Assembly: GCF_015645445.1 (NCBI RefSeq)
Contig: NZ_JADOGI010000003.1
Span: 1-64,000 of the forward strand
Source: Nonomuraea cypriaca
GTDB lineage: Bacteria > Actinomycetota > Actinomycetes > Streptosporangiales > Streptosporangiaceae
Direction of reading: 5' to 3'
DNA length: 64,000 bases
Shown here: piece by piece, positions 34,038 through 42,251 of the stretch
How positions within the stretch are numbered: position 1 is the stretch's first letter
Layout: each line of letters starts with the position of its first letter
Position numbers and translations under genes: made by a program
Notes under the pieces: model-generated
Told to the model about the DNA's origin: nothing
Seen by the model: only the letters and a program-made list of their open reading frames with translations
Databases searched by the model: none

Positions 34038-34133
34038 GCGGTGCCTGATCAGTGGCTGAGCGGTGCCTAGCGGTGCCTGATCAGTGGCTGAGCGGTGCCT
34101 AGCGGTGCCTGATCAGTGGCTGAGCGGTGCCTA
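34038..34133. repeat. Three perfect 32-bp tandem repeats
   Basis: Units 34038-34069, 34070-34101 and 34102-34133 are identical, each starting GCGGTGCCTGATCAGTGGCT and ending GAGCGGTGCCTA. A degenerate partial copy follows to about 34150. They fill the gap between the antiporter start and the SDR stop. Each contains a TGATCA palindrome. They are contiguous with no spacers, so this is not a CRISPR array. Confidence 0.93.
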
Positions 34134-34152
34134 GCGGTGCCTGAGCGGTGGC

Positions 34153-34926
34153 CTAAAGGGTGGGCACGGCGCCGCCGTCGCACCGGATCGCCGTTCCTGT
34201 GACGTACGCGGCGGATTCGCCGCACAGGAACGCGGCGAGCGCGCCGAACTCGGCCGGCCGGCCGTACCTGCCCGCCGGGATGGCTGCCTGGGCGCGCGCG
34301 GAGAACTCCTCGACCGGCATGCCCTCGCGCTCGGCCCTGAAGGTGTTCATCTGCAGCGTACGGGCGGTCTCGATCCGTCCAGGCAGCAGCAGGTTCACGG
34401 TGACGCCGTCGCCGGCCACCTCGGTCGCGAGCGTCTTGAGATACCCGCCGAGCGCGGCCCGGCCGATGTTCGACAGCGCCAGGCTGGGAATCGGCGCCAC
34501 GACGCCGACGGACGCGATGGCGAGGATCCGGCCCCAGCCGCGTTCCCTCATCCCGGGCAGGACCAGGGACACGAGCCGCTGGTGCGGCAACACCAGCGCT
34601 TCCATGGCCGTCACGATGGCCTCGTCGTCGATGTCGGCCGAACCGCCGGGCGGCGGTCCCGGACTGTTCGTGACCAGGATGTCGACGGGGCCGAACGCCT
34701 CCCGCGTCGCGGCGACCAGATTCCTGGGCCCGTCGGGTGCGGTCAGGTCCACTTCGACACCCACGGCTTCGGGGAGTTCGGCGGCGATCGCCTTGGCGAC
34801 TCCGCCCCTCCGCCCAGAGATCACGACCCGCGCGCCCTCGGCGGCGAGCGCTCGCGCGGTGGCCTCGCCGAGGCCCGCGGTCGATGCGCAAACCAGGGCC
34901 ACTCGTCCACGAATCCCAAGGTCCAT
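34153..34926 (-). CDS. SDR-family oxidoreductase (second atypical SDR)
   Basis: A 257-residue SDR-fold protein. The nucleotide-binding part is ALVCASTAGLGEATARAL, NAG-like DILVTNSPGPPPGG, and the end is VTGTAIRCDGGAV. The catalytic block reads SLALSNIGRAALGGYLKTL: the canonical YxxxK tyrosine is replaced by Ser (SNxxR type). It is related to the SDR at 10914. It is the last gene of the ring-cleavage operon, 34 bp after the aldehyde dehydrogenase, so it may act on a muconate-semialdehyde-derived carbonyl. Activity is uncertain given the altered active site. Confidence 0.85.
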   Translation of the reverse strand: MDLGIRGRVALVCASTAGLGEATARALAAEGARVVISGRRGGVAKAIAAELPEAVGVEVDLTAPDGPRNLVAATREAFGPVDILVTNSPGPPPGGSADIDDEAIVTAMEALVLPHQRLVSLVLPGMRERGWGRILAIASVGVVAPIPSLALSNIGRAALGGYLKTLATEVAGDGVTVNLLLPGRIETARTLQMNTFRAEREGMPVEEFSARAQAAIPAGRYGRPAEFGALAAFLCGESAAYVTGTAIRCDGGAVPTL

Positions 34927-34960
34927 CAGGCGGACACCTCCTGTACGTACGTCGTTGAGC

Positions 34961-36409
34961 TCATGAGTTGTCCGCCACGTTCATGACCACGGTCTTCGCC
35001 TCGGTGAAGAACTCCCGGGAGTACCGGCCGCCTTCGCGGCCGACGCCGGAGTGGCCGTACCCGCCGAAGGGCGAGCGAAGATCGCGGACCCAGAAGCAGT
35101 TCACCCAGACATTGCCCGCCCGCAGCCGCCCGGCGACCCGGTGCGCCCGGGAAAGCCGGCTGGTGAACACCATCGCGGACAGGCCGTAGCGGGTCGCGTT
35201 GGCGGCGGCGACCGCCTCGTCCTCGGTGTCGAACGGGTGGATCGTGACGACCGGGCCGAAGACCTCCTCCTGGGTGATCCGCATCTCCGGAGTGGTGTCC
35301 ACCAGTACGGTCGGCGCCACCCACCAGCCGTCGCGAGCGCCTCCGGTCAGTGCCACGGCACCGTCCTCCGCGGCACGACGCAGGTGAGCCGTGACCTTCG
35401 CGTGGTGTTCCGCGGAGGAGAGCGGACCGACCTCGGTGGCCGGCTCGCGGGGGTCGCCGAGGCGCAGCTGCCCGGCTGTCTTGACCAGGCGCTCGACGAC
35501 CTGGTCGTAGACGGTCCGCTGGACCAGGATCCTGGTGCCTGCCAGGCAGATCTGACCGGCGTTGGCGAACGCCGCGTCGGCCGCCACGGCCACGGCCCGC
35601 TCGATGTCGGCGTCCTCGAAGATCAGCGAGGCGCCCTTGCCACCGAGCTCGAAGCTGACGGCGCGGACGCCGGCGGCGGCCTCGCGCATGATCGCCTCAC
35701 CGGTACGCGTCTCGCCGGTGAAGGTGATCAGGTCGACACCGGGGTGCGCGGCCAGGGCCTGCCCCGCGCCCTCGGGGCCCACTCCGTGCACGACGTTGAG
35801 CACGCCAGGTGGCAGTCCGGCTTCGACGGCGAGCTGGGCCAGCCGGGTCGCGGAGGCGGGGCTCTGCTCGGCGGGCTTGAGCACCACGGTGTTGCCGTAC
35901 GCGAGCGCGGGCGCGATCTTCCAGGTCTCCTGCATGAGCGGGAAGTTCCACGGGGAGATCGCGGCGACCACGCCGGCCGGTTCATGACGGGTGTAGACGT
36001 GGTGCCCAGGCTGCCCTGGCAGGCTGTCGTCGGCGGCCATCGCCGCGTGGTCGGCGAAGAAGCGCAGGTTGGCGGCACTGCGCTGGACGTCGTTCGTCCT
36101 GGTGAGCGAGAACGGGCGCCCCATGTCCACGGTGTCGAGCATGCCCAGCTCGGCGGCGTTGGCCGGCAACACCTCCGACAGCCTGCGCAGCAGGGCGGAG
36201 CGCTCCTGCTGCGTCATCCGCGGCCATGGCCCGTGGTCGAACGCCGACCGCGCGGCCTCCACCGCTCGGTCGACGTCCTGTTCGGCTCCGAGCGCCACCT
36301 CGGCCCATGGCCGGCGGGTGGTGGGATCGACCGACGGCATGGTTGCGCCGTCCGCGGACGGCGTGGTGACCCCGTCGATGAAGTGATCGATCGGTTCCAG
36401 CCGGGTCAT
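34961..36409 (-). CDS. Aldehyde dehydrogenase (aminomuconate/hydroxymuconate semialdehyde dehydrogenase-like)
   Basis: A 482-residue NAD(P)+-dependent aldehyde dehydrogenase. Conserved parts include the cofactor site PWNFPLMQETWKIAPALAYG, the base-containing FELGGKGASLIFEDAD, and the nucleophilic cysteine in NAGQICLAGTRI. The ATG at 36409 overlaps the RidA stop. Lying after 3-hydroxyanthranilate dioxygenase, ACMSD-like and RidA genes, it is best read as the 2-aminomuconate-6-semialdehyde dehydrogenase of the meta-cleavage route. Sequence alone does not separate this from other members of the family. Confidence 0.87.
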   Translation of the reverse strand: MTRLEPIDHFIDGVTTPSADGATMPSVDPTTRRPWAEVALGAEQDVDRAVEAARSAFDHGPWPRMTQQERSALLRRLSEVLPANAAELGMLDTVDMGRPFSLTRTNDVQRSAANLRFFADHAAMAADDSLPGQPGHHVYTRHEPAGVVAAISPWNFPLMQETWKIAPALAYGNTVVLKPAEQSPASATRLAQLAVEAGLPPGVLNVVHGVGPEGAGQALAAHPGVDLITFTGETRTGEAIMREAAAGVRAVSFELGGKGASLIFEDADIERAVAVAADAAFANAGQICLAGTRILVQRTVYDQVVERLVKTAGQLRLGDPREPATEVGPLSSAEHHAKVTAHLRRAAEDGAVALTGGARDGWWVAPTVLVDTTPEMRITQEEVFGPVVTIHPFDTEDEAVAAANATRYGLSAMVFTSRLSRAHRVAGRLRAGNVWVNCFWVRDLRSPFGGYGHSGVGREGGRYSREFFTEAKTVVMNVADNS

Positions 36410-36882
36410 GACCGGTCGGGCTCGAGCTGCAGGACCATCTCGATCTCGACGGCGAAGTCGTGCGGCAGCGCGATCGCACCGATCGCGGAACGCACGTGCC
36501 GTCCGGCGTCGCCGAAGATCTCCACCATGAGGTCGGAGGCCCCGTTGAGCACCTGCGGGTTGCGGTCGAACCCGGCCTCGCAGTTGACGAATCCAAGGAT
36601 CTTGACGATCCGCTTCACCCGGTCGAGCGAGCCGAGCTCTTCCTTGGCCAGGGCGAGCGAACGCAGGCCCGCCTCACGGGCCGCCTGGTAACCCTCGTCG
36701 ACGTCGAAGTCCACCCCGATCTTGCCCAGCCGGTCGTGGCTCCCCTGCCCGGACAGGAACAGCAGGTCCCCGACCCGCACGGCGCTGAGGAAGTTGCCCG
36801 TCCGCTTGGGGGACGGCGGAAACTCCAGCCCCAGCTCCTTGAACCGCTCCTCGGCGGATGACGTCGCGGCTTCACCGCTCAT
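36406..36882 (-). CDS. RidA-family enamine/imine deaminase (2-aminomuconate deaminase-like)
   Basis: A 158-residue RidA/YjgF-family protein that hydrolyses enamines/imines. The core has VRVGDLLFLSGQGSHD and HVRSAIGAIALPHDFAVEIE, with the family arginine in RSAIG. It is longer than housekeeping RidA (about 130 residues), like the aminomuconate deaminases of 3-hydroxyanthranilate and nitrobenzoate pathways. Both ends overlap neighbours by four bases (ATGA). Between an ACMSD-like decarboxylase and the aldehyde dehydrogenase, its likely role is deamination of 2-aminomuconate to an oxocrotonate-type acid. Confidence 0.85.
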   Translation of the reverse strand: MSGEAATSSAEERFKELGLEFPPSPKRTGNFLSAVRVGDLLFLSGQGSHDRLGKIGVDFDVDEGYQAAREAGLRSLALAKEELGSLDRVKRIVKILGFVNCEAGFDRNPQVLNGASDLMVEIFGDAGRHVRSAIGAIALPHDFAVEIEMVLQLEPDRS

Positions 36883-37916
36883 TTCGTGCCCCCATTGGTT
36901 GTGTCTTGCGGCGTTCCTGTCAGCAACGCCACGGCGTTGGTCGAAAGGATCATGGCTTTGGTGCCGTCGTCGAGCGAGGACTCCAGCACGACGTCCCCCG
37001 CGCGCTGCTCGCCGAACGGGAACGGGTAGTCGCTGCCGACCACGAGGTGGTCCCAGCCGATGCGGTTCGCGACGAGCCGCAGGTTGGCCTCGTCGCCCGC
37101 GAGCGAGTCGGCCCACAGCCGGCGGGCGGCCGAACCCGGGGTCTCGGTGGAGGCGCCCCTGCGCTCCGGCCAGGTGGCCCAGCCGCGGTCGATGCGGGGA
37201 AGGAGCCAGGCGAGTGCGCCCGCACCATGCGCGAGCAGCACGCGCAGGCCGGGTACGGCACCGAGAACGTTGCCCTGCAGCAGGGCGAGCGCCGCGTACG
37301 AGGTCTCGGTCGGCATCCCGACGGTGTACATGGCGTTGTAGCGCGTGAGCCGATCGGCCGTCCGCACGTCCCACGGATGCACCAGCACCGGCACGCCCAA
37401 CTGGGCCGCGGCCTGGAAAACCGGCAGGAACGCGGGATCGTCGAGGTCGCGACCGGCGACGTTGGTACCGATCTCGACACCACGGAGCCCGAGCTCGGAG
37501 ACGGCGCGTTCGAGTTCCTTCAGCGCCAGGTCCGTGTCGCCCAGCGGGAGCGTCGCCAGGCCGGCGAACCGGCCGGGCGCGTGCCTGACCATGCCGGCGA
37601 TCTCGTCGTTGACGTGGCGGGCCATCTCCGCGGCCTGGTCGGGCGGCGCCCAGTAGCTGAACATGACAGGAGTGACGGACAGCCACTGCGTACGCACGCC
37701 GGCCGCGTCCATCTGCTCGACGCGCGCCGCCGCGTCCCAGCAGGTGTGCGGCACGGTGCGGAAGTGCTTGCCGCCGACGAACAGGTCGGCGCTGCAGGCG
37801 TCGATCTCGCGGCGGACCGGCCAGCGGTCGTCGCCATAGCGTTCGGCCAGGTCCAGCCAGCGCCGGGGAAGCGTGTGGGTGTGGCAGTCGACCAGTTCGG
37901 TGCGCGCGTCCGTCAT
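36879..37916 (-). CDS. nbaD: ACMSD-type amidohydrolase (2-amino-3-carboxymuconate semialdehyde decarboxylase)
   Basis: A 345-residue metal-dependent decarboxylase of the amidohydrolase superfamily. Metal ligands appear in order: VDCHTHTLP (HxH), VLVHPWDV (His), and VVGSDYPFPFG (Asp). AVPGLRVLLAHGAGALAWLL carries another conserved His. The family removes CO2 from 2-amino-3-carboxymuconate-6-semialdehyde, the product of 3-hydroxyanthranilate dioxygenase, which is encoded immediately upstream with an ATGA overlap. This diverts the unstable product from spontaneous closure to quinolinate. Confidence 0.88.
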   Translation of the reverse strand: MTDARTELVDCHTHTLPRRWLDLAERYGDDRWPVRREIDACSADLFVGGKHFRTVPHTCWDAAARVEQMDAAGVRTQWLSVTPVMFSYWAPPDQAAEMARHVNDEIAGMVRHAPGRFAGLATLPLGDTDLALKELERAVSELGLRGVEIGTNVAGRDLDDPAFLPVFQAAAQLGVPVLVHPWDVRTADRLTRYNAMYTVGMPTETSYAALALLQGNVLGAVPGLRVLLAHGAGALAWLLPRIDRGWATWPERRGASTETPGSAARRLWADSLAGDEANLRLVANRIGWDHLVVGSDYPFPFGEQRAGDVVLESSLDDGTKAMILSTNAVALLTGTPQDTTNGGTK

Positions 37917-38470
37917 TCCGCCTCGTCCAGGACGAACGGCCCCGGCTGCGGCAGAACGGAGCCGCACTTCCGGCATGTACGGCGTTTCTCGCTGGCCTGG
38001 AATTCGTCGAGCAGGGGTCCGAGGGAGGCGATCATCTCCGACGACTCCATGCTGACCCGCTCGATCAGCGCGTCGCATCGATCGCAGTACCACTCGACGT
38101 GCTCGACGTCGCCCGGCTTGCGGCGGATCTCGACGACCAGGCCCCAGGTGCCGGCCGGTCGTAGCGGCGAGTGGGCGACGCCGGCGGGCACCACGTACAG
38201 CTCGCCCGCGCGGACGAGCTGGCGGTGCGGGCCGGCGCCCTCCTCCCGGGTGTCGACCCGGATCGTGCCCTCCAGCTGGATGAAGAGCTCGTCGTACGGC
38301 TCGACGTGGAAGTCGTTGCGCTGGTTGGGACCGCGTACGAGCACCACCTCGTACTGCGAGTCCGGATACAGGGACTTGGCGGCGAGCGCGCCGGGGAACG
38401 CCGCCGCGCCTGCCCGGCGAAGCTCGTCCACGGGGACGAGCCGGCTTCGCGTGTCATCCAGGTGCGTCAT
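37913..38470 (-). CDS. nbaC: 3-hydroxyanthranilate 3,4-dioxygenase
   Basis: A 185-residue bacterial-type 3-HAO cupin. The non-haem iron site is visible as NDFHVEPYDELFIQLEG (His and Glu) and AHSPLRPAG (His). The C-terminal rubredoxin-like iron site has the two Cys pairs CDRC and CRKC, characteristic of bacterial enzymes. It opens the ring of 3-hydroxyanthranilate, or a chlorinated analogue, between C3 and C4. It is translationally coupled to the flavin reductase before it and the ACMSD gene after it. Its presence implies that a hydroxyanthranilate is formed, yet no kynureninase or kynurenine 3-monooxygenase gene is in the window. Confidence 0.9.
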   Translation of the reverse strand: MTHLDDTRSRLVPVDELRRAGAAAFPGALAAKSLYPDSQYEVVLVRGPNQRNDFHVEPYDELFIQLEGTIRVDTREEGAGPHRQLVRAGELYVVPAGVAHSPLRPAGTWGLVVEIRRKPGDVEHVEWYCDRCDALIERVSMESSEMIASLGPLLDEFQASEKRRTCRKCGSVLPQPGPFVLDEAE

Positions 38471-39003
38471 GCGGTAGGGCCTCCTGTCGTCTCGATCTCG
38501 CGGCCAAGATCTAGGAATCGGTGTCGGTGGTAGACGAGCGGCTCCGCGTCGCCATCGGTCCAGTAGGCCGTCTCGATGCTGCCGATCAGCAGCGTGTGCG
38601 TGCCGTACTCGAGGGACTCCGACACGCGGCACTCGAAGGACGTCAGAGCGTCGGCGAGCACCGGCACGCCGCGCGTGCCCGCGGTCCAGTCCCCGGTGCC
38701 GAAGCGTTCGGCCCCGTTCAGTCCGCGGTGGCCGGCGAACGTCTGCGCCAGTCCGACGTGCCGGCTCGCGAGAACGTTGACGGAGAACAGTCCTGTACTG
38801 CGCAGCAGCCGGTAGGTTCCCGCACCGCGATTGAGGCACACGACCAGGCTCGGTGGCTCCGCGCACAGGGAGCACACCGCGGTCGCGGTCATTCCACGCC
38901 ACCCCGCCGGGTCGGCGGACGACCCCGTGGCGACGATGCTCACCGCGCCGGCAAGACGGCTCATTCCCATCCGGAAGCTCGACAAGCTGATCTCATGTGC
39001 CAT
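38467..39003 (-). CDS. Flavin reductase (HpaC-like)
   Basis: A 178-residue NAD(P)H:flavin oxidoreductase of the flavin_reduct/HpaC family. It begins MAHEISLSSFRMGMSRLAGA, and has VSIVATG, WRGMTATAVCSLCAEPPSLV, and LFSVNVLA, the FMN/FAD-binding pattern. The ATG at 39003 is preferred over the longer frame to 39078. It heads the ring-cleavage operon. It should supply reduced FAD to the HpaB-type hydroxylase (31258) and possibly to the tryptophan halogenase (40660), both of which lack their own reductase. Confidence 0.9.
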   Translation of the reverse strand: MAHEISLSSFRMGMSRLAGAVSIVATGSSADPAGWRGMTATAVCSLCAEPPSLVVCLNRGAGTYRLLRSTGLFSVNVLASRHVGLAQTFAGHRGLNGAERFGTGDWTAGTRGVPVLADALTSFECRVSESLEYGTHTLLIGSIETAYWTDGDAEPLVYHRHRFLDLGREIETTGGPTA

Positions 39004-39515
39004 GGCGGAACTCACAAAGTTGCTCCGGTTTCCTACGGACACGTCAACGGCGGCCGGCGGCGAGCTCGGAACACGCACGGTCCCCCGCCCACCGATCCGG
39101 CTTCACGTGCTCAACGGCGTCAGACTGCGGAGTCCGCCGGAATCCCGGAAGTGTCCTGGCCAATTCGTCGTCATCAAGCGCCGGGGAGTCGGTTGGCACC
39201 GGCATCATGCCTCCGTCGCACAATTCGCTCAGAAGGTCGACAAGATCGGAGTAGGTCTACTGTGTCGTTTTGGGGCACCACGGCCTCATGTGAGGCTTAC
39301 GCTCCCTGTCACGCATGTGGCGCCGGCGGCTGTCGGGTGTTCCCGGTCTACGGGACCCGGTTGACGATACACATGAAATCCGACATTTTGGTAGCCCCAG
39401 ACCGGATATGTTGCGGCTGATCCGCACGGTCACATTCCGCTACATCCCGATCGACCCATTCGTCCCGTGCTGGGGGTTTTGTTCTATGTGTCCTAATTGG
39501 GCGCATGACGGGGGC

Positions 39516-39546
39516 TTGACAATAATCAGAACCCCCTGCTTACATC
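39516..39546 (+). promoter_or_regulatory. Promoter motif before the dioxygenase-halogenase operon (copy 1)
   Basis: TTGACA at 39516-39521 is followed 19 bases later by TACATC at 39541-39546. The surrounding sequence, including TAATC and TTACATCG, is closely repeated at 63642-63671. It lies in the 665-bp divergent gap 39004-39668, 123 bp before the dioxygenase start. The rest of the gap contains no convincing gene. Confidence 0.6.
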
Positions 39547-39668
39547 GACCGAGTTAGCTACACGGGGGTTCGCGGGGGAATCTTCTGGTCCAGCCTGGCT
39601 GACCCTCCAGACAGCGCCAGTCCCTTTATTAAGGCCGCCTTGAAGCGAATGGAGGCCTTGAAGTAAAC

Positions 39669-40547
39669 ATGAATGACCCTACTGGTCGGTCGCTGGCAGC
39701 AGAAGTTCGCGAGGAGGGTGCCCCTGTTGCCGATGACGACCCAAAAGTCGTGTCGACGGACGAGGGTAACCCTTTCATCAGATACGTAGGCAGTGACGTG
39801 CTGCTGTCGTTGCAATATCCACGCACCGACGCGCCCGCGGAACCGGCCTTCCTGATCATGACCCAAGTGATGGAGCTGCTGTTCAAGCTCGCTCATATCG
39901 AAGCCTTACGCACGAGAGACCAGCTGGAAAGCAGCGATGTCACGGGGGCGCTGTGGACGCTGCGCAGGCTCGGACAGGTGTCCGCCACGTTGACCGGCAG
40001 CTGGGACGTGCTCGGCTCACTGAGCCCCACCGAGTACGCCGAGTTCCGCGAGCAACTCGGCAGCGGAACCGGCTTTCAGTCATTCATGTACCGGCAAATG
40101 GAGTTCCTGCTGGGCAACAAGAATGCGAAGCTGGCCGAGGCGCATCGTGCCGACGAGAGAATCCATCGCGACCTCGTACGCACCCTGACGGAGCCGAGCC
40201 TCTATGACGCCGCCCTTCGCCTGCTGTGGCGGCGCGGCCTGCCCGTCCCGCGCAGCTGCGTCGAACGCGACTGGAGCGAGCCGTACGAAGAACAGGACGC
40301 CGTCGTCGACGCCTGGCACGTCGTCTATGTCGAGAAAGACAAGTACGGCGACCTCTACCAGCTGGCCGAGGCTCTCATGAGTCTCGCCGCCGACCTCGGT
40401 CAATGGCGTTACACCCATTTACTGACGGTTGAACGGCTGCTCGGGGCCAAGGCCGGCACGGGCGGCACAACCGGCGCGAACTGGCTGCGCAGGGTCGCCG
40501 ATCACCGGTTCTTCCCGGAGCTCTGGATGGTCAGGACGAAATTGTGA
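39669..40547 (+). CDS. Tryptophan 2,3-dioxygenase homologue with altered active-site residue
   Basis: A 292-residue haem protein of the tryptophan 2,3-dioxygenase superfamily, which opens the indole ring to N-formylkynurenine. Signature parts are GTGFQSFMYRQMEFLLGNKN, the haem-ligand histidine in QWRYTHLLTVERLLG, and AGTGGTTGANWL. The HQ.YEL.FK motif near residue 65 is changed: it reads FLIMTQVMELLFK, with Thr65 replacing the indole-contacting histidine. This may mark an altered substrate, such as 5-chlorotryptophan, or a different oxidation. It is followed 112 bp later by a tryptophan 5-halogenase gene. A primary catabolic role is unlikely in this setting. Confidence 0.88.
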   Translation: MNDPTGRSLAAEVREEGAPVADDDPKVVSTDEGNPFIRYVGSDVLLSLQYPRTDAPAEPAFLIMTQVMELLFKLAHIEALRTRDQLESSDVTGALWTLRRLGQVSATLTGSWDVLGSLSPTEYAEFREQLGSGTGFQSFMYRQMEFLLGNKNAKLAEAHRADERIHRDLVRTLTEPSLYDAALRLLWRRGLPVPRSCVERDWSEPYEEQDAVVDAWHVVYVEKDKYGDLYQLAEALMSLAADLGQWRYTHLLTVERLLGAKAGTGGTTGANWLRRVADHRFFPELWMVRTKL

Positions 40548-40659
40548 TCCGCGCGCACGGGGGCGGTGAAAAGCGCGCGCCTTCAGTTCATGAGAATCGC
40601 CGACGTGCCCCAGGCGCGCGCCTGCCCGGTTCAGTACAGATCAAAGGAGGGCTCTCCGA

Positions 40660-42219
40660 ATGATCCAAAGTGTTGTCATAGTGGGCGGTGGGACCGCCGG
40701 ATGGATGACCGCGACCTACCTGCGCGCGACGTTCGGCTCACGAATCTCGGTGACGCTCGTGGAGTCCAAGAACGTCCCGACGATCGGTGTCGGCGAGGCG
40801 ACGTTCAGCACGATCCGGCACTTCTTCGCCTATCTGGGCCTGCAGGAACACGAGTGGATGCCGGAATGCAGCGCCACCTACAAGCTCGGGATCAGGTTCG
40901 AGAACTGGCGTGAGCAGGGGCACTACTTCTACCACCCGTTCGAGCGGCCCAGGATGATAGACCGGTTCCCCATCACCGACTGGTGGCTGCGGCTGCGCAG
41001 GACGGGGCGTTTCGACGACGACTGCTTCGTCATTCCCGCCTTGTGCGAGCACAAGTCCTCGCCGCGCCATCTCAGCGGCGAGACCTTCGAGCAGCGCGGC
41101 TGGGGCGGTGACCAGGCCACCGCCGGCGGCACGACGACCGAGCAGCGGACGCAGTTCCCCTACGCCTACCACTTCGACGCGGCCATGCTCGCGAAGTATC
41201 TGAGCAGGTACGGCACGGACCGCGGCGTCCACCACGTGCTCGACAACGTCACCGACGTCGTACTCGACTCGCGCGGCTGGATCAGCCACGTCACGACCGC
41301 CGAACACGGCGAGCTGCACGGCGACCTGTTCATCGACTGCACGGGTTTCCGCGGCGTGCTGCTCAACAAGAAGATGGGCGAGCCCTTCCAGTCGTACCAG
41401 GAGACGCTGCCCAACGACAGCGCCGTGGCGCTGCGCGTGCCGCAGGACATCGCCACGCAGGGCCTGCGCCCTGTCACCACGGCGACGGCGCAGGAGGCCG
41501 GCTGGATCTGGACGATCCCGCTGTTCAGCCGGCACGGCACCGGCTACGTCTACGCGAGCGACTACATCACCCCCGACCAGGCCGAGCGCACTCTGCGCGA
41601 GTTCGTCGGGCCGGCAGCGGACGGGCTGGAGGCCAACCACATCAAGATGCGGATCGGGCGCACGCGCAACGCGTGGGTCAAGAACTGCGTCGGCATCGGC
41701 CTGTCCGCGGGCTTCGTGGAGCCGCTGGAGTCGACCGGCATCTTCTTCATCCAGAACGGGGTGGAGCAGCTGGTCAAGCACTTCCCCGACAAGCGCTGGG
41801 ACGACGCGCTGCGCGACTCCTACAACGGGCACATGGCCCGGATGATGGACGGGGTCCGCGAGTTCCTGGCCCTGCACTACTACGCGGCCGGCCGGCGGGA
41901 CAACCAGTACTGGAAGGACACCAAGACGCGGCCGCTGCCCGACGGGCTGGCCGAGCGGATCGAGCAGTGGAAGGTGAAGCTGCCGGACAGCGAGTCGGTC
42001 TTCCCCTACTTCCACGGCTTCGAGCCGTACTCCTACCAGATCATGCTGCTGGGACTCGGAGGCGTGCCGCTGCAGGCGCCGCCCGCGCTCGGCGCGATCG
42101 ACGAGAGCGCCGCGGAGAGGGAGTTGGAACTCGTCGGACAGGAAGGCCGCAAGTTGGTGACCGAGTTGCCCAGCCAGTACGAGTACTTCGCACACCTGCG
42201 TGGGCTGACACAGGCGTAG
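40660..42219 (+). CDS. FADH2-dependent tryptophan 5-halogenase (PyrH-like)
   Basis: A 519-residue flavin-dependent tryptophan halogenase. It opens MIQSVVIVGGGTAGWMTATY, has the FAD loop IGVGEATFSTIRHFF, and the halogenase signature GWIWTIPLF. The catalytic lysine falls at residue 75 (ATYKLGIRF) and the glutamate at 354 (GFVEPLESTGIFF), the positions I recall for PyrH. Long stretches, such as RFENW and YFYHPFER, also read like PyrH. The predicted reaction is chlorination or bromination of free tryptophan at C5. AAAGGAGG lies 10 bases before the ATG. The needed flavin reductase is probably the one at 38467. The product would feed the neighbouring dioxygenase or an NRPS adenylation domain. Confidence 0.93.
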   Translation: MIQSVVIVGGGTAGWMTATYLRATFGSRISVTLVESKNVPTIGVGEATFSTIRHFFAYLGLQEHEWMPECSATYKLGIRFENWREQGHYFYHPFERPRMIDRFPITDWWLRLRRTGRFDDDCFVIPALCEHKSSPRHLSGETFEQRGWGGDQATAGGTTTEQRTQFPYAYHFDAAMLAKYLSRYGTDRGVHHVLDNVTDVVLDSRGWISHVTTAEHGELHGDLFIDCTGFRGVLLNKKMGEPFQSYQETLPNDSAVALRVPQDIATQGLRPVTTATAQEAGWIWTIPLFSRHGTGYVYASDYITPDQAERTLREFVGPAADGLEANHIKMRIGRTRNAWVKNCVGIGLSAGFVEPLESTGIFFIQNGVEQLVKHFPDKRWDDALRDSYNGHMARMMDGVREFLALHYYAAGRRDNQYWKDTKTRPLPDGLAERIEQWKVKLPDSESVFPYFHGFEPYSYQIMLLGLGGVPLQAPPALGAIDESAAERELELVGQEGRKLVTELPSQYEYFAHLRGLTQA

Positions 42220-42251
42220 GCCACCCAGTGGCCCATGGAAGGGATTGACCT

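Noticed and set aside
34038..34133. CRISPR-like appearance of the 32-bp repeats
   Set aside because: The repeats are contiguous with no spacers and no cas genes; simple tandem duplication.
39004..39668. Short ORFs in the divergent gap before the dioxygenase gene
   Set aside because: No ribosome-binding sites, mixed codon bias and no conserved motifs; only the promoter motif is supported.
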